Origin: JASFHF01 sp050123375
Lineage (GTDB): Bacteria > Pseudomonadota > Gammaproteobacteria > UBA12402
Direction of reading: 5' to 3'
Assembly (NCBI GenBank): GCA_050123375.1
Contig: JASFHF010000005.1
Coordinates: forward strand, 6,289-70,288
DNA length: 64,000 bases
Part shown: positions 35,480 through 45,781 of the stretch, piece after piece
Layout of the letters: each line of letters opens with the position of its first letter
Numbering within the stretch: position 1 is the first letter of the stretch
The notes under the pieces: model-generated
Databases searched by the model: none
The model's input: the letters and a program-made list of their open reading frames with translations, nothing else
What the model was told of the DNA's origin: nothing
Translations under genes and position numbers: made by a program

Positions 35480-35736
35480 AGTCTTATGAGTCGCAAGGAT
35501 GGGGTGATGTATTTGATTTATTAATGAATCAATATACATGGTCTTTAGAATATTGTATGAATTTAACTAGAGGTCAAATAGCATTATTTATAAATAAAAT
35601 AAATAAAAGAAGACTTGAAGATATAAATTTCCAAAAAGCTATTCATGGTATCAAACCGGATAGAAAAGGCTTGAATCTTGAAGGTGCTGTTCCAATAGAA
35701 GATATATTGGACGAACAAGAAACATTACCAATGTAA
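35021..35736 (+). CDS. Tail assembly chaperone, -1 frameshift fusion
   Basis: After the slippery site A AAA AAC at 35443-35449 the -1 frame reads LDSPSNSIIIESYESQGWGD and is open to 35736 (about 95 extra residues, ending EDILDEQETLPM). An independent ATG at 35524 has no convincing ribosome binding site, which supports frameshifting. A hairpin CCGATTTAT/ATAAATCGG follows the stop. Function as for lambda gpGT: bridge between tape measure and tube subunits. Confidence 0.75.
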
Positions 35737-35769
35737 CCGATTTATTTTTTTATAAATCGGTTTATTTTA
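35737..35769 (+). terminator. Hairpin between chaperone and tape measure genes
   Basis: CCGATTTAT (35737-35745) pairs with ATAAATCGG (35752-35760), followed by a T-rich run. It is a weak terminator or attenuator that could lower tape measure expression. Confidence 0.55.
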
Positions 35770-35787
35770 TAGAAAGGAGGTTTTATC

Positions 35788-38532
35788 ATGGCTACTACTA
35801 CAATTGGCGATTTGTTGTTAAGAATGGAAGTAAATGGTGATAGACAAGTATTAACAGCTTTACAAAGAATCATAAGATATACTGATAATGTAAGCAGGTC
35901 TACAAGAAATTTTGGAAATACTTCAAGAACTGCTAATCAACTATCAAGTATATTTAAGACTACATTAAAAAGTATGATAGGTGTTTTTGCAGCATTAAAA
36001 ATAGCTAATATCGCAGGAGATGCGATAAGTTATTTTGTTGATCAAATAAAACAAGGAATTAAAAGGGGTTTAGAATATAATACAGAACTTGAATATACTA
36101 CAGCAGCAATAGAAGCATTAGTCGGAAGTACAAGCAAAGCAAAAAAAATGACTCAAGAAATGATAATTTTAGCAGCAGAAACGCCGTTCCAGATTACTCA
36201 TTATGCGAAAGCAAGTAAGACTTTACTAGGTTATGGAGTTGCACAAGAAGATGTAATAGATTCTATGAAGATGCTAGGTAATATTTCATTAGGTAATACT
36301 ACTGCATTTGATAGATTATCTTTAGCTTATGGACAGATAATATCTAAAGGTAAACTTCAAGCAGAAGAAGTAAGACAGATGGTAAATCAGGGATTTAACC
36401 CTTTGAAATTTATAGCAGAGAAAACAGGGGAGTCACTTGGAGAATTACAAGCAAGGATGAAAAAAGGAAAAGTAACATCAGATGAAGTAACAAAAGCATT
36501 ACAAAGAGCTACTAGTGGCTCAGGTAGATTTAAAAACACTATGGAAGCATTGAGTAATACTTATAAAGGTCAAAGTGAAAAGATAAAAGAATATGGAGAT
36601 ATATTTTGGGGAAAAGTAACAAAACCATTATACGATATATTAGCATCAGAAGTATTACCTGCGGTATTAGCTGGGGTTAAAAGATTAACTGCAGGAGTTG
36701 ATGTTGTTTATAATACGTTAGGGAAAGTAATATCTAAAGTAGTTAAATTTTTTAAAGCATTTGTAACAGGAGATACTCACGCAATTTATGAATCATTAAA
36801 AAATTTAATACCTAAAGAATTTCAAAACTTATTGTTTAAAGCATATGTAATCATTCTAAAATTAAGGAATGGATTAGGATTTTTAGCAGATAAAGCAGAG
36901 GTTGCATTTAGTAAATTAAAAAGTAAAGCAGGAGATGCATTAAATTATTTTAAAGATATGTTTGAATCTAAAGCATTACCCGCAATTGAAGATATGATTA
37001 ATGCTCTTGTTAAAATGGATATGAAACCATTTTTAGATGCTTTTAATGCTTTAAAAAATTATTTAAAATCATTAGAACCAACAATAGAAAAAGTAGCAAA
37101 GTTCTTTATAAAATTATTTATAAATAGTATGACAGAAGGCTCTAAAATCATTAAATTTTTTGCGGATAACTTAGGTAGTATAGTCGATCATATAATATCA
37201 TTTGCTAAAACAATGAGAAATTTATATACAGGAGCCATAAAAATCGTGCTAGATGGATTAAAAGACTTTGACATGGCAACTATAAGCAATGCATGGGATA
37301 AATTCAAACAATCATTCGCAGGATTAACACCTTTATTTAAAGTATTAGGAGTTATACTAGGTGTAGTAACTGCATTATTAAGAGGAGTATTCTTAGGTTC
37401 ATTAAAAGGTATTATTGCATCATTTGATAATGTAATAGCAGTAGTATTAAATCTAGCAACTGCATTAATTAGTTTTATTGGTTTTTTTGTACAAGGTTTT
37501 ATAGCTATTTTCACAGGTAATGCCGAAAAAATGGACGAACTTTGGAGTCAAATGTGGCAAAGTTTGAAAGATGCAGTAATCAACTTTGGTATAGCGATAT
37601 GGGACGTTCTCAAAAGTGTAGTAACTGGAATTATAGACTTTTTTAAACTGTTATATAATGAATTAATAGGTCATTCAATTATACCTGATATGATTAATGG
37701 AATAATTAATTGGTTTAAAAAATTACCTAAAAAATTATTAAATATAGTATCAAATATATTTAATTCAGTAAAAAATAAATTTAATAATATGAAAAATACT
37801 GTAGTACGTATTTCAAGTAGTATTTATACAGGTGCTAAAAATAAATTTAATAGCATGAAAAGTGCTGTAGTAAAAGTAGTAGGTAATTTATATTCAGGTG
37901 TTAAAAATAAATTTAATAGTGTGAAAAGTACTGCCAGCAGTATTTTTTCAAGTATGTATAATACTGTAAAAAGTAAAATTTCATCTATGAGAAATATTGT
38001 AAATGATAAAGTTAATTCAATAAAAACTATATTTAGTAAACTTAAAACTAGAATAAAAGGTTTAACAAACTTTAGTTTATTTAAATCAGGTAAAAATTTG
38101 ATACAAACTCTTATAAATGGAATAAAAAATAAAATTCAATCAGTTAAAAATGTAGTCAATTCAATATCTTCTACTATTAAAAGTTATTTAGGATGGACTT
38201 CACCTACTAAAGAGGGTGCGGGTAAAGATAGTGATGAATGGATTCCTAATTTAATGAATATGATGCTAGATGGATTTAAAGAATATAAGAAAAAACTTGC
38301 TAATGCTGCTAATATGGTATCTGGTAATATATCAGCAGGTCTAACAGGTATGGTAAATGGTATTAGCAATAGTATACCTGGTATAACAACAGCTACACCC
38401 GGTAATGTATCATCAAATAATGCTATTGTATTAAATGTTTATGCTGATTCTATGACTAATGGTAGAGCAGTTGGAAAACAATTAGTAAAAGAATTGAATG
38501 ATTTAGGTGTTTTAACTCACAAAGGAGGTTAA
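35788..38532 (+). CDS. Tail tape measure protein
   Basis: 914 residues, with AAAGGAGG before ATG. Long, mostly helical, with the N-terminal tape measure signature YTTAAIEALVGSTSKAKKMT and MIILAAETPFQITHYAKASK, and several hydrophobic stretches (about residues 500-590). Near the C-terminus a KNKFNSMKSAVVKVV-like unit of about 22 residues repeats three to four times. It sets tail length; 914 residues suggests a tail well over 100 nm by the usual rule of about 0.15 nm per residue. Confidence 0.9.
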   Translation: MATTTIGDLLLRMEVNGDRQVLTALQRIIRYTDNVSRSTRNFGNTSRTANQLSSIFKTTLKSMIGVFAALKIANIAGDAISYFVDQIKQGIKRGLEYNTELEYTTAAIEALVGSTSKAKKMTQEMIILAAETPFQITHYAKASKTLLGYGVAQEDVIDSMKMLGNISLGNTTAFDRLSLAYGQIISKGKLQAEEVRQMVNQGFNPLKFIAEKTGESLGELQARMKKGKVTSDEVTKALQRATSGSGRFKNTMEALSNTYKGQSEKIKEYGDIFWGKVTKPLYDILASEVLPAVLAGVKRLTAGVDVVYNTLGKVISKVVKFFKAFVTGDTHAIYESLKNLIPKEFQNLLFKAYVIILKLRNGLGFLADKAEVAFSKLKSKAGDALNYFKDMFESKALPAIEDMINALVKMDMKPFLDAFNALKNYLKSLEPTIEKVAKFFIKLFINSMTEGSKIIKFFADNLGSIVDHIISFAKTMRNLYTGAIKIVLDGLKDFDMATISNAWDKFKQSFAGLTPLFKVLGVILGVVTALLRGVFLGSLKGIIASFDNVIAVVLNLATALISFIGFFVQGFIAIFTGNAEKMDELWSQMWQSLKDAVINFGIAIWDVLKSVVTGIIDFFKLLYNELIGHSIIPDMINGIINWFKKLPKKLLNIVSNIFNSVKNKFNNMKNTVVRISSSIYTGAKNKFNSMKSAVVKVVGNLYSGVKNKFNSVKSTASSIFSSMYNTVKSKISSMRNIVNDKVNSIKTIFSKLKTRIKGLTNFSLFKSGKNLIQTLINGIKNKIQSVKNVVNSISSTIKSYLGWTSPTKEGAGKDSDEWIPNLMNMMLDGFKEYKKKLANAANMVSGNISAGLTGMVNGISNSIPGITTATPGNVSSNNAIVLNVYADSMTNGRAVGKQLVKELNDLGVLTHKGG

Positions 38533-38535
38533 ATA

Positions 38536-39999
38536 ATGGGTATAAGACATGTATATCTTGGTGGAAATAAAGATACAGGTACAGAAGTACAAATTGAACA
38601 AAATACATGGTCTGTTAATGAAAATGTTGGTACTAAATCAACTTTTTCATTTACCATTAAATATTTGAATGGTGCAACAATTGATGCTGGTACAGAAGTT
38701 ACATTCTATGAAGATATTACTTTTTTATGGGGAGGGTATATAAAAGATTTAGATGATTATTCACCAAGTGTAGGAAGATTAGAATATAGTGTTGTTGCTA
38801 CAGATTATAATGAATTAGTGGAAAGAATTTTAATTGTAAAAGGATTTAGTAATTATACTATAACTGAAATGGTAACATATTTAATAGATAATTTCTTCGC
38901 AAGTTATGGTATTACAGCAGGTACAATAACACCTACAACTATTATAAATAAAGTACCTTTTTCATATGTATATGGTCATTCTGCTTTAAATCATTTAAAA
39001 AGTTTTGGTAACTATGTTTGGAATGTAAATAAGAATAAACAGTTATCTTTTCAAATTATAGGATATTCTATATCAAGTACTCCTATTGTTGATTCATCAT
39101 TGACAAGTATTATAAATAATTTTAGAAGAAAAAGAACAATGGAAAATTATAGAAACAGACAATACGTAAAAGGCCCAGGTAGATTATCTGTAGTGCAGTC
39201 ACAAAAAAAACCTACTCCACCACCTGATTCTAGTAGCAGAGAATTTTTTGTTAAATATAAAATTGGTTTAGAACCTTTGATAGAAGTTAATACAGGCAGT
39301 GGATGGGTAGTACAAGATGTTGGTGTCAGAGGACTGGATGAAGGAGAAAGTAAACAATGGTGGTGGAGTTATGGAAGTACTCAATTAACACATGACGAGA
39401 ATGAATCAGTATTAACAGCAACAGATCAAATAAGGGTTACATATTATGGTGTTATACCATTAATCATTGTTGCACATGATACAAATGAAATAGCAACAAG
39501 AGGTTATTATGATGCTTATGCATACAACAGCAAATTAGAAGATTTAACAGATGCATTACAGTATGGTCATAATCTACTTGAAAAATATGCTAATACAGCA
39601 GATACATTTACTTATAGAACATATAGCAAAATATATGAACCAGGTGAGCAAGTATTAGTAAATATGAGTGATTTAAGAACTGTATATGAATACTTTTTAA
39701 TAAAAAGTTGTACATGGACTCCTAGGAGTATTAATGCAATAACGTATGATTATGAAATTTTAGATAGTCCGAATACTGGTGGATGGGAAGATTTTTTCAA
39801 GAATCTTGTTGAAGCATCAAGAATAAGTGTAGATACCGATGAAATAGTAGTTTATGTACACGATATAGATGAAACAATATCTCAAGCAGGTCAATATGTA
39901 TTTAGTAAAATAGACCCTCTTGAACCTGCTGATACATTATATCCAAGTGATAGTTTAGTACCTGGTGCAGTTGTTGATACTGATACTGTAAATGATTAG
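38536..39999 (+). CDS. Tail hub / baseplate-type protein
   Basis: 487 residues, starting four bases after the tape measure stop. Beta-rich N-terminus (FTIKYLNGATIDAGTEVTFY; RLEYSVVATDYNELVERILI) and later YEPGEQVLVNMSDLRTVYEY fit tail hub proteins (gp27/XkdQ-like) that follow the tape measure gene. It likely forms the tail tip collar. Confidence 0.65.
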   Translation: MGIRHVYLGGNKDTGTEVQIEQNTWSVNENVGTKSTFSFTIKYLNGATIDAGTEVTFYEDITFLWGGYIKDLDDYSPSVGRLEYSVVATDYNELVERILIVKGFSNYTITEMVTYLIDNFFASYGITAGTITPTTIINKVPFSYVYGHSALNHLKSFGNYVWNVNKNKQLSFQIIGYSISSTPIVDSSLTSIINNFRRKRTMENYRNRQYVKGPGRLSVVQSQKKPTPPPDSSSREFFVKYKIGLEPLIEVNTGSGWVVQDVGVRGLDEGESKQWWWSYGSTQLTHDENESVLTATDQIRVTYYGVIPLIIVAHDTNEIATRGYYDAYAYNSKLEDLTDALQYGHNLLEKYANTADTFTYRTYSKIYEPGEQVLVNMSDLRTVYEYFLIKSCTWTPRSINAITYDYEILDSPNTGGWEDFFKNLVEASRISVDTDEIVVYVHDIDETISQAGQYVFSKIDPLEPADTLYPSDSLVPGAVVDTDTVND

Positions 40000-40010
40000 G
40001 AGGGATTAAT

Positions 40011-40529
40011 TTGTATATTATACATAAAAAATTAGAAAAAAAACACCCTATAATAACAAAATCAAAATCTATAGAAACATCTAAGATTGATGGAATATAT
40101 AATTTTTTTTCAATTAAAGATGGATTGAAGAAAAAAATTGATGAAAAGCATAATCTTGTAATGACAGATGTACATTATAGAATAGCTAGAGCATTTTTAG
40201 GATATTCATTAAGTTTTTATTATGAAATTAAATACTGTGCTATAGGTACAGATAATACAGCAGTTACGGCGACCGACCCTATACTTGGCACAGAAGTATT
40301 TAGGACTCCATATGTAAGTTTAATAAATGCTACTACTACAACGGTGAATGCTACATTTTATATAATTACAACAGATTATACAGGTTCTATTGAAGAAGTA
40401 GGTTTATTCTGTGGAAGTTCGGCAACATCTGCAGCAGATACAGGTAACTTATTATCTCATGTATTATGGAGTTATACTAAATCTAGTGGAGAAGAATTAT
40501 TAATAGAATATACAATGACATTAAGTTAA
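40011..40529 (+). CDS. Tail tip protein, unrecognised family
   Basis: 172 residues from TTG, with AGGAGG at proper distance. Basic N-terminus, then beta-rich Thr-rich segments (TVNATFYIITTDYTGSIEEV; EELLIEYTMTLS) typical of tail proteins. Located between hub and fibre genes. Confidence 0.55.
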   Translation: MYIIHKKLEKKHPIITKSKSIETSKIDGIYNFFSIKDGLKKKIDEKHNLVMTDVHYRIARAFLGYSLSFYYEIKYCAIGTDNTAVTATDPILGTEVFRTPYVSLINATTTTVNATFYIITTDYTGSIEEVGLFCGSSATSAADTGNLLSHVLWSYTKSSGEELLIEYTMTLS

Positions 40530-40543
40530 AGGAGATGATTTTA

Positions 40544-40948
40544 TTGAAGACATTAGTTTCCAATATAGAAGTAAAAGAAGAAAATAAAGAAAACGGTAAT
40601 TTAAAAAATGATTTTAAAATAAATGCAGAAGTTAATTTTATGAAATCTTTACTTGATCTAGTTAAATCAGGCGAAGATATAACAATTAAAAAATTAATAT
40701 TCAATAGAAAAGATATAGTATTTGAAAGTGATGTTATAGCTATAGAACCAGATACACAAAATAAAGTTATATTAAAAGAAAAAGTTAAAAAAGATTGTTA
40801 TAATGCTATATCAATTATTGAAATTCATGAATATGTAAAAGGACATACAAAAGAAAAAAAAGAAATTATGCCTAAAGTAATAGATGGTAAAGATGTACTA
40901 AGTGAATCAAGAATACCTAATAAAAATAGAAATTTAAATATAAAATGA
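40544..40948 (+). CDS. Small protein of fibre cassette, copy 1
   Basis: 134 residues; TTG at 40544 lies nine bases after AAAGGAG, while ATG at 40535 overlaps that site. Sequence is paralogous to the protein at 42689 (shared IEVKEENKENG / IKEENKVDG; NAEVNFMKSLLDLV / NAEANFAKVILDFI; IKKL / IKKY). It may be a fibre chaperone or a short tail protein, as each copy precedes one large fibre gene. Confidence 0.6.
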   Translation: MKTLVSNIEVKEENKENGNLKNDFKINAEVNFMKSLLDLVKSGEDITIKKLIFNRKDIVFESDVIAIEPDTQNKVILKEKVKKDCYNAISIIEIHEYVKGHTKEKKEIMPKVIDGKDVLSESRIPNKNRNLNIK

Positions 40949-40964
40949 GAAGGAGATGATTATA

Positions 40965-42674
40965 TTGTCTAATTATGCAAATTGGACACCTGTAACATAT
41001 GCTAATCTTTCTGCGCCTCATATTACGCCTACTAATCTTAATAAAAATGAAGAAGCATTAACAAATATAACGAGTGAATTAAACTCATATAATGCAACAT
41101 CTATGAAGCAGGCATTGGATTATGGTATTGAAAATAATGTTAAAGAAATACATAATTTTGAGAATATAAGTGATTTTACTACTACTGGTACTATGTCACT
41201 TGGCCAAGCGACATCATCAGGTGTTATTTCTGGAATCGGTGGCATTACTATGCAAAGTAATACAGCATCAGCATCTAGTATTGGTGTATATGATAATATA
41301 ACATCTATTGATTTGACTGCTTATCCTTCTGGTGCTAGTGCTAGTATATCAGATTATATTGTATTATGTTTTAATGTATCTGATAGTACAGTATTTACTA
41401 CTTTACTTTTACGTTTAGGTGATGATGATTCTAATTGTTATTATAAATATATGTCATTATCTACTGGGTGGAATTTTTATAAGGCTAAAAAAAGTGATTT
41501 TGGTACTGATGGCACACCTTCTGGATGGGATGATATAACATTTGTAAGAATTTATGTTTCTACAAAAAACAATAGTCAATCAGATTATATCATACTCAAT
41601 AAATTGTATTTAATAAGACGAATTTCAGATACTACAATACCAAGCTCTTTAATGGTAAATGATGGTTCAGGTAATTATAATACTAATATGTATTTAACTG
41701 GTGATGAATATATAGTAATGTATTATGACAAAAAAATTGGAAAAAAAGGCTTACATAATGCAAGACCATATCCATATGATAAAGTAGTAATAATGAATGA
41801 TGTAAACTCATTCTCATTCAAATGTGAAATGTATTCTAAGATAGATTATTACGGTGGTACTATATTATGGTATATAGACTATAATAATTGGGCATCGATA
41901 GCTATTGAAAATGATTTAACCATTTATGAATATATAAATGGCTCAGGTTCTTATGTTGTTGTAGGAACATTATCAAGTAATATCGAAGCAGGGGATAGAA
42001 TGGAATTATGGATAGATAAGACAGCAGATAACATTATAAGGGCAAGATTAGAAGTGGATGGGATGAAACCTGTATATGCTGAGTATGCATGTTCTTTTGC
42101 GTCGACTTTAGGCGGTGATTTAGCAATTACCCATGATAATGTAAATCAATATTATTTTCTTACCGATTATGTTGCCAGTAATAATCCATCTATTCCATTA
42201 TCTAATTGGAGTAAGGCAATAAATATAATAGTTACTAAATATTATGATCAATCTTTATCATCCAGTACTACTTTACAAAATGATAATGAATTATTTATTA
42301 AATTGCCTTCTAATAGTCTTTTTGAAGTTGAATTAGTATTAATATATAGTTGTACAAGTGTTACACTTGATATGAAAGTTGCTTGGTCTGCTAGTGGAGA
42401 TTATGAATTATTTAGTGATGGTAGGTCAATAATAGCTACTGGTAGCGATACAACATCATATACTGATATAAACGCGTATATGAATAGTTATGCTCTTCCT
42501 ACAGCAATTACAGTAGGTACTGCAGCGACAGGAGAACTCCCACATTTTGAAAAGATATTAATTAAGACAGGTGATAGTGGGTGTAAACTTCAATTGCAAT
42601 TGGCCAAACATGCAGTCAGTGCAACACCTTTACAAATTGATAAAGGATCATATATTAAAGCAATTAAATTATAG
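40965..42674 (+). CDS. Tail fibre protein, copy 1
   Basis: 569 residues; TTG at 40965 matches the start of the paralog (MSNFANW against SNYANW) and has AAGGAG in place. About 60 % similar by eye to the 43030 protein. N-terminal virion-binding segment, a beta domain with YPSGASASISDYIVLCFNVS, then a lectin/LamG-like segment (SFKCEMYSKIDYYGGTILWY; RMELWIDKTADNIIRARLEV) and a C-terminal domain with NELFIKLPSNSLFEVELVLI. It probably binds the host surface. Confidence 0.72.
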   Translation: MSNYANWTPVTYANLSAPHITPTNLNKNEEALTNITSELNSYNATSMKQALDYGIENNVKEIHNFENISDFTTTGTMSLGQATSSGVISGIGGITMQSNTASASSIGVYDNITSIDLTAYPSGASASISDYIVLCFNVSDSTVFTTLLLRLGDDDSNCYYKYMSLSTGWNFYKAKKSDFGTDGTPSGWDDITFVRIYVSTKNNSQSDYIILNKLYLIRRISDTTIPSSLMVNDGSGNYNTNMYLTGDEYIVMYYDKKIGKKGLHNARPYPYDKVVIMNDVNSFSFKCEMYSKIDYYGGTILWYIDYNNWASIAIENDLTIYEYINGSGSYVVVGTLSSNIEAGDRMELWIDKTADNIIRARLEVDGMKPVYAEYACSFASTLGGDLAITHDNVNQYYFLTDYVASNNPSIPLSNWSKAINIIVTKYYDQSLSSSTTLQNDNELFIKLPSNSLFEVELVLIYSCTSVTLDMKVAWSASGDYELFSDGRSIIATGSDTTSYTDINAYMNSYALPTAITVGTAATGELPHFEKILIKTGDSGCKLQLQLAKHAVSATPLQIDKGSYIKAIKL

Positions 42675-42688
42675 AAAGGAGTAAGATC

Positions 42689-43030
42689 ATGAATCATATA
42701 ACAATTAATACAGAAATAAAAGAAGAAAATAAAGTAGATGGGATATTGACAGAAGAATTTAAGTTTAATGCAGAAGCTAATTTTGCTAAAGTTATATTAG
42801 ATTTTATTAATGAAGGAAATGAAATAAGAATAAAAAAATACACCTGTATAGAAGAAAAGGATAAGTATATTTGTACAGCAACAATTGTATTGAAAAAAAC
42901 AACAGATAAAAAAGGAAGATTATCACATAAAGGATGCAGGTCTTCTAATTTAATATTAGACAATAATAAGATTAAAATTGAAAAAATTATATATGATAAA
43001 AAATCAAATGTTAAAAAGGAGGTTCAATAA
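42689..43030 (+). CDS. Small protein of fibre cassette, copy 2
   Basis: 113 residues, preceded by AGAAAGGAG. Paralog of the 40544 protein; the C-terminal halves differ, and this copy has Cys residues at YTCIEEKDKYICTATI. Its stop overlaps the ATG of the second fibre gene (TAATG), so the two are coupled. Confidence 0.6.
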   Translation: MNHITINTEIKEENKVDGILTEEFKFNAEANFAKVILDFINEGNEIRIKKYTCIEEKDKYICTATIVLKKTTDKKGRLSHKGCRSSNLILDNNKIKIEKIIYDKKSNVKKEVQ

Positions 43031-44736
43031 TGTCTAATTTTGCTAACTGGACTGAAACAACATTTGTAAATGGAACTACTCCCCCTATAAATGATACAAA
43101 TTTAAATAAAAATGAAGAAGCATTAACAAATATAATGGGAGAATTAAATTATTCAAATTCTATTAATTCTTATAATATGTTAGATTATGCTATAGAAAAT
43201 AATGTTAAAGAAATACATAATTTTGAGAATCATAGTGACTTTGGTACATCAGGAACAATAACAGCATCTACAGTCAAATATACAGATGTATTGTGTGGTA
43301 TAGGCGGAGTTAAAATGTTAGAAAATGATAATTCATCAGGTGTTATAACAATTGATGATACTATAGCAACTATTGATTTAACTGTTTATCCTTCTGGTGC
43401 TGCTGAAGGCTCAGATGATAAAATTTTATTGATTGTTTATATTTCAGACCATAGTTATATAAGTTCAATAAAAATAAGATTAGGTAATAATTCATCAAAT
43501 TATTATTATGCAACTTGGTCTACTACTGCTAGTGGATGGATAATGTTACATATTAATAAAAGTGCATTTGATACTACGGGTTCTCCTTCTGGATGGAATT
43601 CTATTAGTTATGTATACATTGATGCTACTACCACCGCCAATGCACAAGATGAATTTATCATAGTCAATAAATTATGTATGATAAGAGATGTATCTGGAAT
43701 AACATCATCATTTATTGTAAATGATGGTTCTGGAAATTATGATGAATCACCATGGATTGGAAATGATACTTATACACTAGTTTATTTTGATAAAAAAATA
43801 GGTAAAAAAGGTTTCTTTTATGCTTGGGAAGAACCGACTGATATGATAGAAATAATGAATGATGTAAATTCATTCTCATTTAAATGTGAAATGTATTCTA
43901 AAATAGATACATATGGCGGTAGTGTAATATGGTATATTGATTCATCTAATTATATAAGAATTGACATACATGATGATTTAAAAATATATGAAAATGTAAG
44001 TGGTTCAGGTTCTTATGTTGCTACAGGCTCATTATCTGGAAGTATTGAAACAGGAGATAGGATGATGTTGTGGATTGATAAAACTCCAGATAATGTTATA
44101 AGAGCAAGATTAGAAGTGGATGGGATGAAACCTGTATATGCTGAATATGCAATCACTCTTTCAGCCATAGAAAGTGGAGATGTAGGATTTACTACAGGTG
44201 CTAATAATCAATATTTTTTCGTAACTGATTTCACAATAAGTAATAATAACATGATACCATTGATAACCGATGGTAAAAGTGTTCCAATAAATGTTATTAA
44301 ATACTATGATGAAACAGTTGTAGAAAGTACGACAACACAAAACGATGATGAATTATTTATTAAATTGCCTTCTAATAGTTTATTTGAGGTACAATTAGTA
44401 TTAATTTATAGTAGTTCAAGTGATACACCAAATTTAAAAACTCAATGGTCAGTAAGTGGAGATTATGAAGTATTTCACGATGGTAAAGTTTTTATAGGTG
44501 CAAGCACTAATACTGCTTATATGAGTGATGTATCATTATATATGAATAATTATTTATTAACTTCTACGGTTTCTATAGGTGCGCTTGCATCAGGAGAAAT
44601 GCCTTATTATGAGAGATCAATAATAAAAACTGGGGACAGTGGTTGTATTCTTCAATTTAAATGGTCACAAAGCACATCAGATGAAACAGCAATACAAGTC
44701 GATAAGGGAAGTTACATAATAGCATTTAAATTATAA
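43030..44736 (+). CDS. Tail fibre protein, copy 2
   Basis: 568 residues. Same domain order as copy 1: FANWTETTFVNGTTPPINDT at the start, EIHNFENHSDFGTSGT, the LamG-like SFKCEMYSKIDTYGGSVIWY and RMMLWIDKTPDNVIRARLEV, and the C-terminal DELFIKLPSNSLFEVQLVLI. Divergence is strongest in the first beta domain and the last 100 residues. Two fibres could widen host range or form a hetero-complex. Confidence 0.72.
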   Translation: MSNFANWTETTFVNGTTPPINDTNLNKNEEALTNIMGELNYSNSINSYNMLDYAIENNVKEIHNFENHSDFGTSGTITASTVKYTDVLCGIGGVKMLENDNSSGVITIDDTIATIDLTVYPSGAAEGSDDKILLIVYISDHSYISSIKIRLGNNSSNYYYATWSTTASGWIMLHINKSAFDTTGSPSGWNSISYVYIDATTTANAQDEFIIVNKLCMIRDVSGITSSFIVNDGSGNYDESPWIGNDTYTLVYFDKKIGKKGFFYAWEEPTDMIEIMNDVNSFSFKCEMYSKIDTYGGSVIWYIDSSNYIRIDIHDDLKIYENVSGSGSYVATGSLSGSIETGDRMMLWIDKTPDNVIRARLEVDGMKPVYAEYAITLSAIESGDVGFTTGANNQYFFVTDFTISNNNMIPLITDGKSVPINVIKYYDETVVESTTTQNDDELFIKLPSNSLFEVQLVLIYSSSSDTPNLKTQWSVSGDYEVFHDGKVFIGASTNTAYMSDVSLYMNNYLLTSTVSIGALASGEMPYYERSIIKTGDSGCILQFKWSQSTSDETAIQVDKGSYIIAFKL

Positions 44737-44801
44737 CAAAACACCTATTTAAATAGATATTTTTGTTGTATTATATACAAATAGAAAGGAAGTGATGCTA
44801 T

Positions 44802-45574
44802 ATGTCATTATTACAAAAAGATGTTTTAATCATTTGTAATGATGGTCATCGGATGGCCTAGAAACTGCAGGCAAAAGGACTCCTAAGTTTAAAGATGGTT
44901 CTGTAATACGTGAGAATGAATTTAATCATCCTACCAAAACTATATTTATACAAGCCTGTAAAGATTTTGGATTTAATACATATGATGTTAGTCCTGATAG
45001 GACAGATACACCATTAAAAACACGAACAGATAGAGCAAATAAACAATATGATTCAGGTAAATATAAAGTATATATTTATGTTTCATGGCACTTTAATTCT
45101 ATAGGTGTTAGATGGTCAGATAATGTGGGTGGTATTGAAACATTTTATCATAATTCTAGTATCGAAGGGAAAAAATTAGCAACAGCGATACACAAACAAT
45201 TATTAAAAGGTATGAATCTAAAAGATAGGGGAGTAAAAAAAGATACTATAATATATAAAAGTGGATTTCACGAACTAAGAGAAACTAAAATGATAGCAGT
45301 TCTTTTAGAGTGTGGATTCATGAGTAATCATGTTGAAGCAAATTTGATGAAAAATATATCATATCAACATGAATGTGCTATAGAAGCATTAAAAGGTATT
45401 TGTGATTATCTTGGGATTAAGTATAAAGAACAAAATGATATAAGTAAATTAGAAGAATATACAAAAATAATCTCACCTGAGTATTGGGAAGTATGGATGA
45501 AGCATTTTAGAGCATCATCAAAATTACCTTGGGAAGATTTTTTATTTAATGCATTGAATAAAAAAATACCTTGA
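44802..45574 (+). pseudogene. N-acetylmuramoyl-L-alanine amidase endolysin, frameshifted
   Basis: The start (AGAAAGGAAGTG before ATG) reads MSLLQKDVLIICNDGHRMA and stops at 44859. The rest of an Amidase_3 enzyme continues in another frame from 44852-44855 (GLETAGKRTPKF) to 45574. Zinc ligands are all present across the break: His of DGH, Glu of RENEFN, His of SWHFNS, Glu of LLECGFMSN. Removing five bases (CGGAT, 44850-44854) restores the common GHGLETAGKRTP. The enzyme would cleave peptidoglycan at lysis. Either the copy is broken, the read has an error, or decoding is unusual. Confidence 0.8.
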
Positions 45575-45599
45575 TTTAATGTAAAAAGTGTTATATAAT
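45571..45599 (+). promoter_or_regulatory. Promoter of the tRNA/RNA cluster
   Basis: -35 TTGATT (45571-45576, overlapping the endolysin stop), 17-nt spacer with TAATGTAAAAAGTG, -10 TATAAT (45594-45599). Same TGTAA-spacer design as the early promoters. Confidence 0.75.
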
Positions 45600-45688
45600 G
45601 TTTATATTAAAGGTTTGTTCTAAAAAAGAACATTATTATCCGGGTGGACTTCTTATTAAAAAAGGGACAGTAACCCGGGTAATAACTT

Positions 45689-45759
45689 TGGAATATGGTG
45701 TAATGGTAACACATATAATTTTGATTTATATATTTTAGGTTCAAGTCCTGATATTCCAG
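45689..45759 (+). tRNA. tRNA-Gln (anticodon TTG)
   Basis: Acceptor TGGAATA/TATTCCA, D-arm GTGT-AATGGTA-ACAC, anticodon arm TATAA-TTTTGAT-TTATA, T-arm TTAGG-TTCAAGT-CCTGA. All four arms are regular; discriminator G; CCA not encoded. Confidence 0.88.
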
Positions 45760-45781
45760 TTTAAACCAACATAGTATTAAA

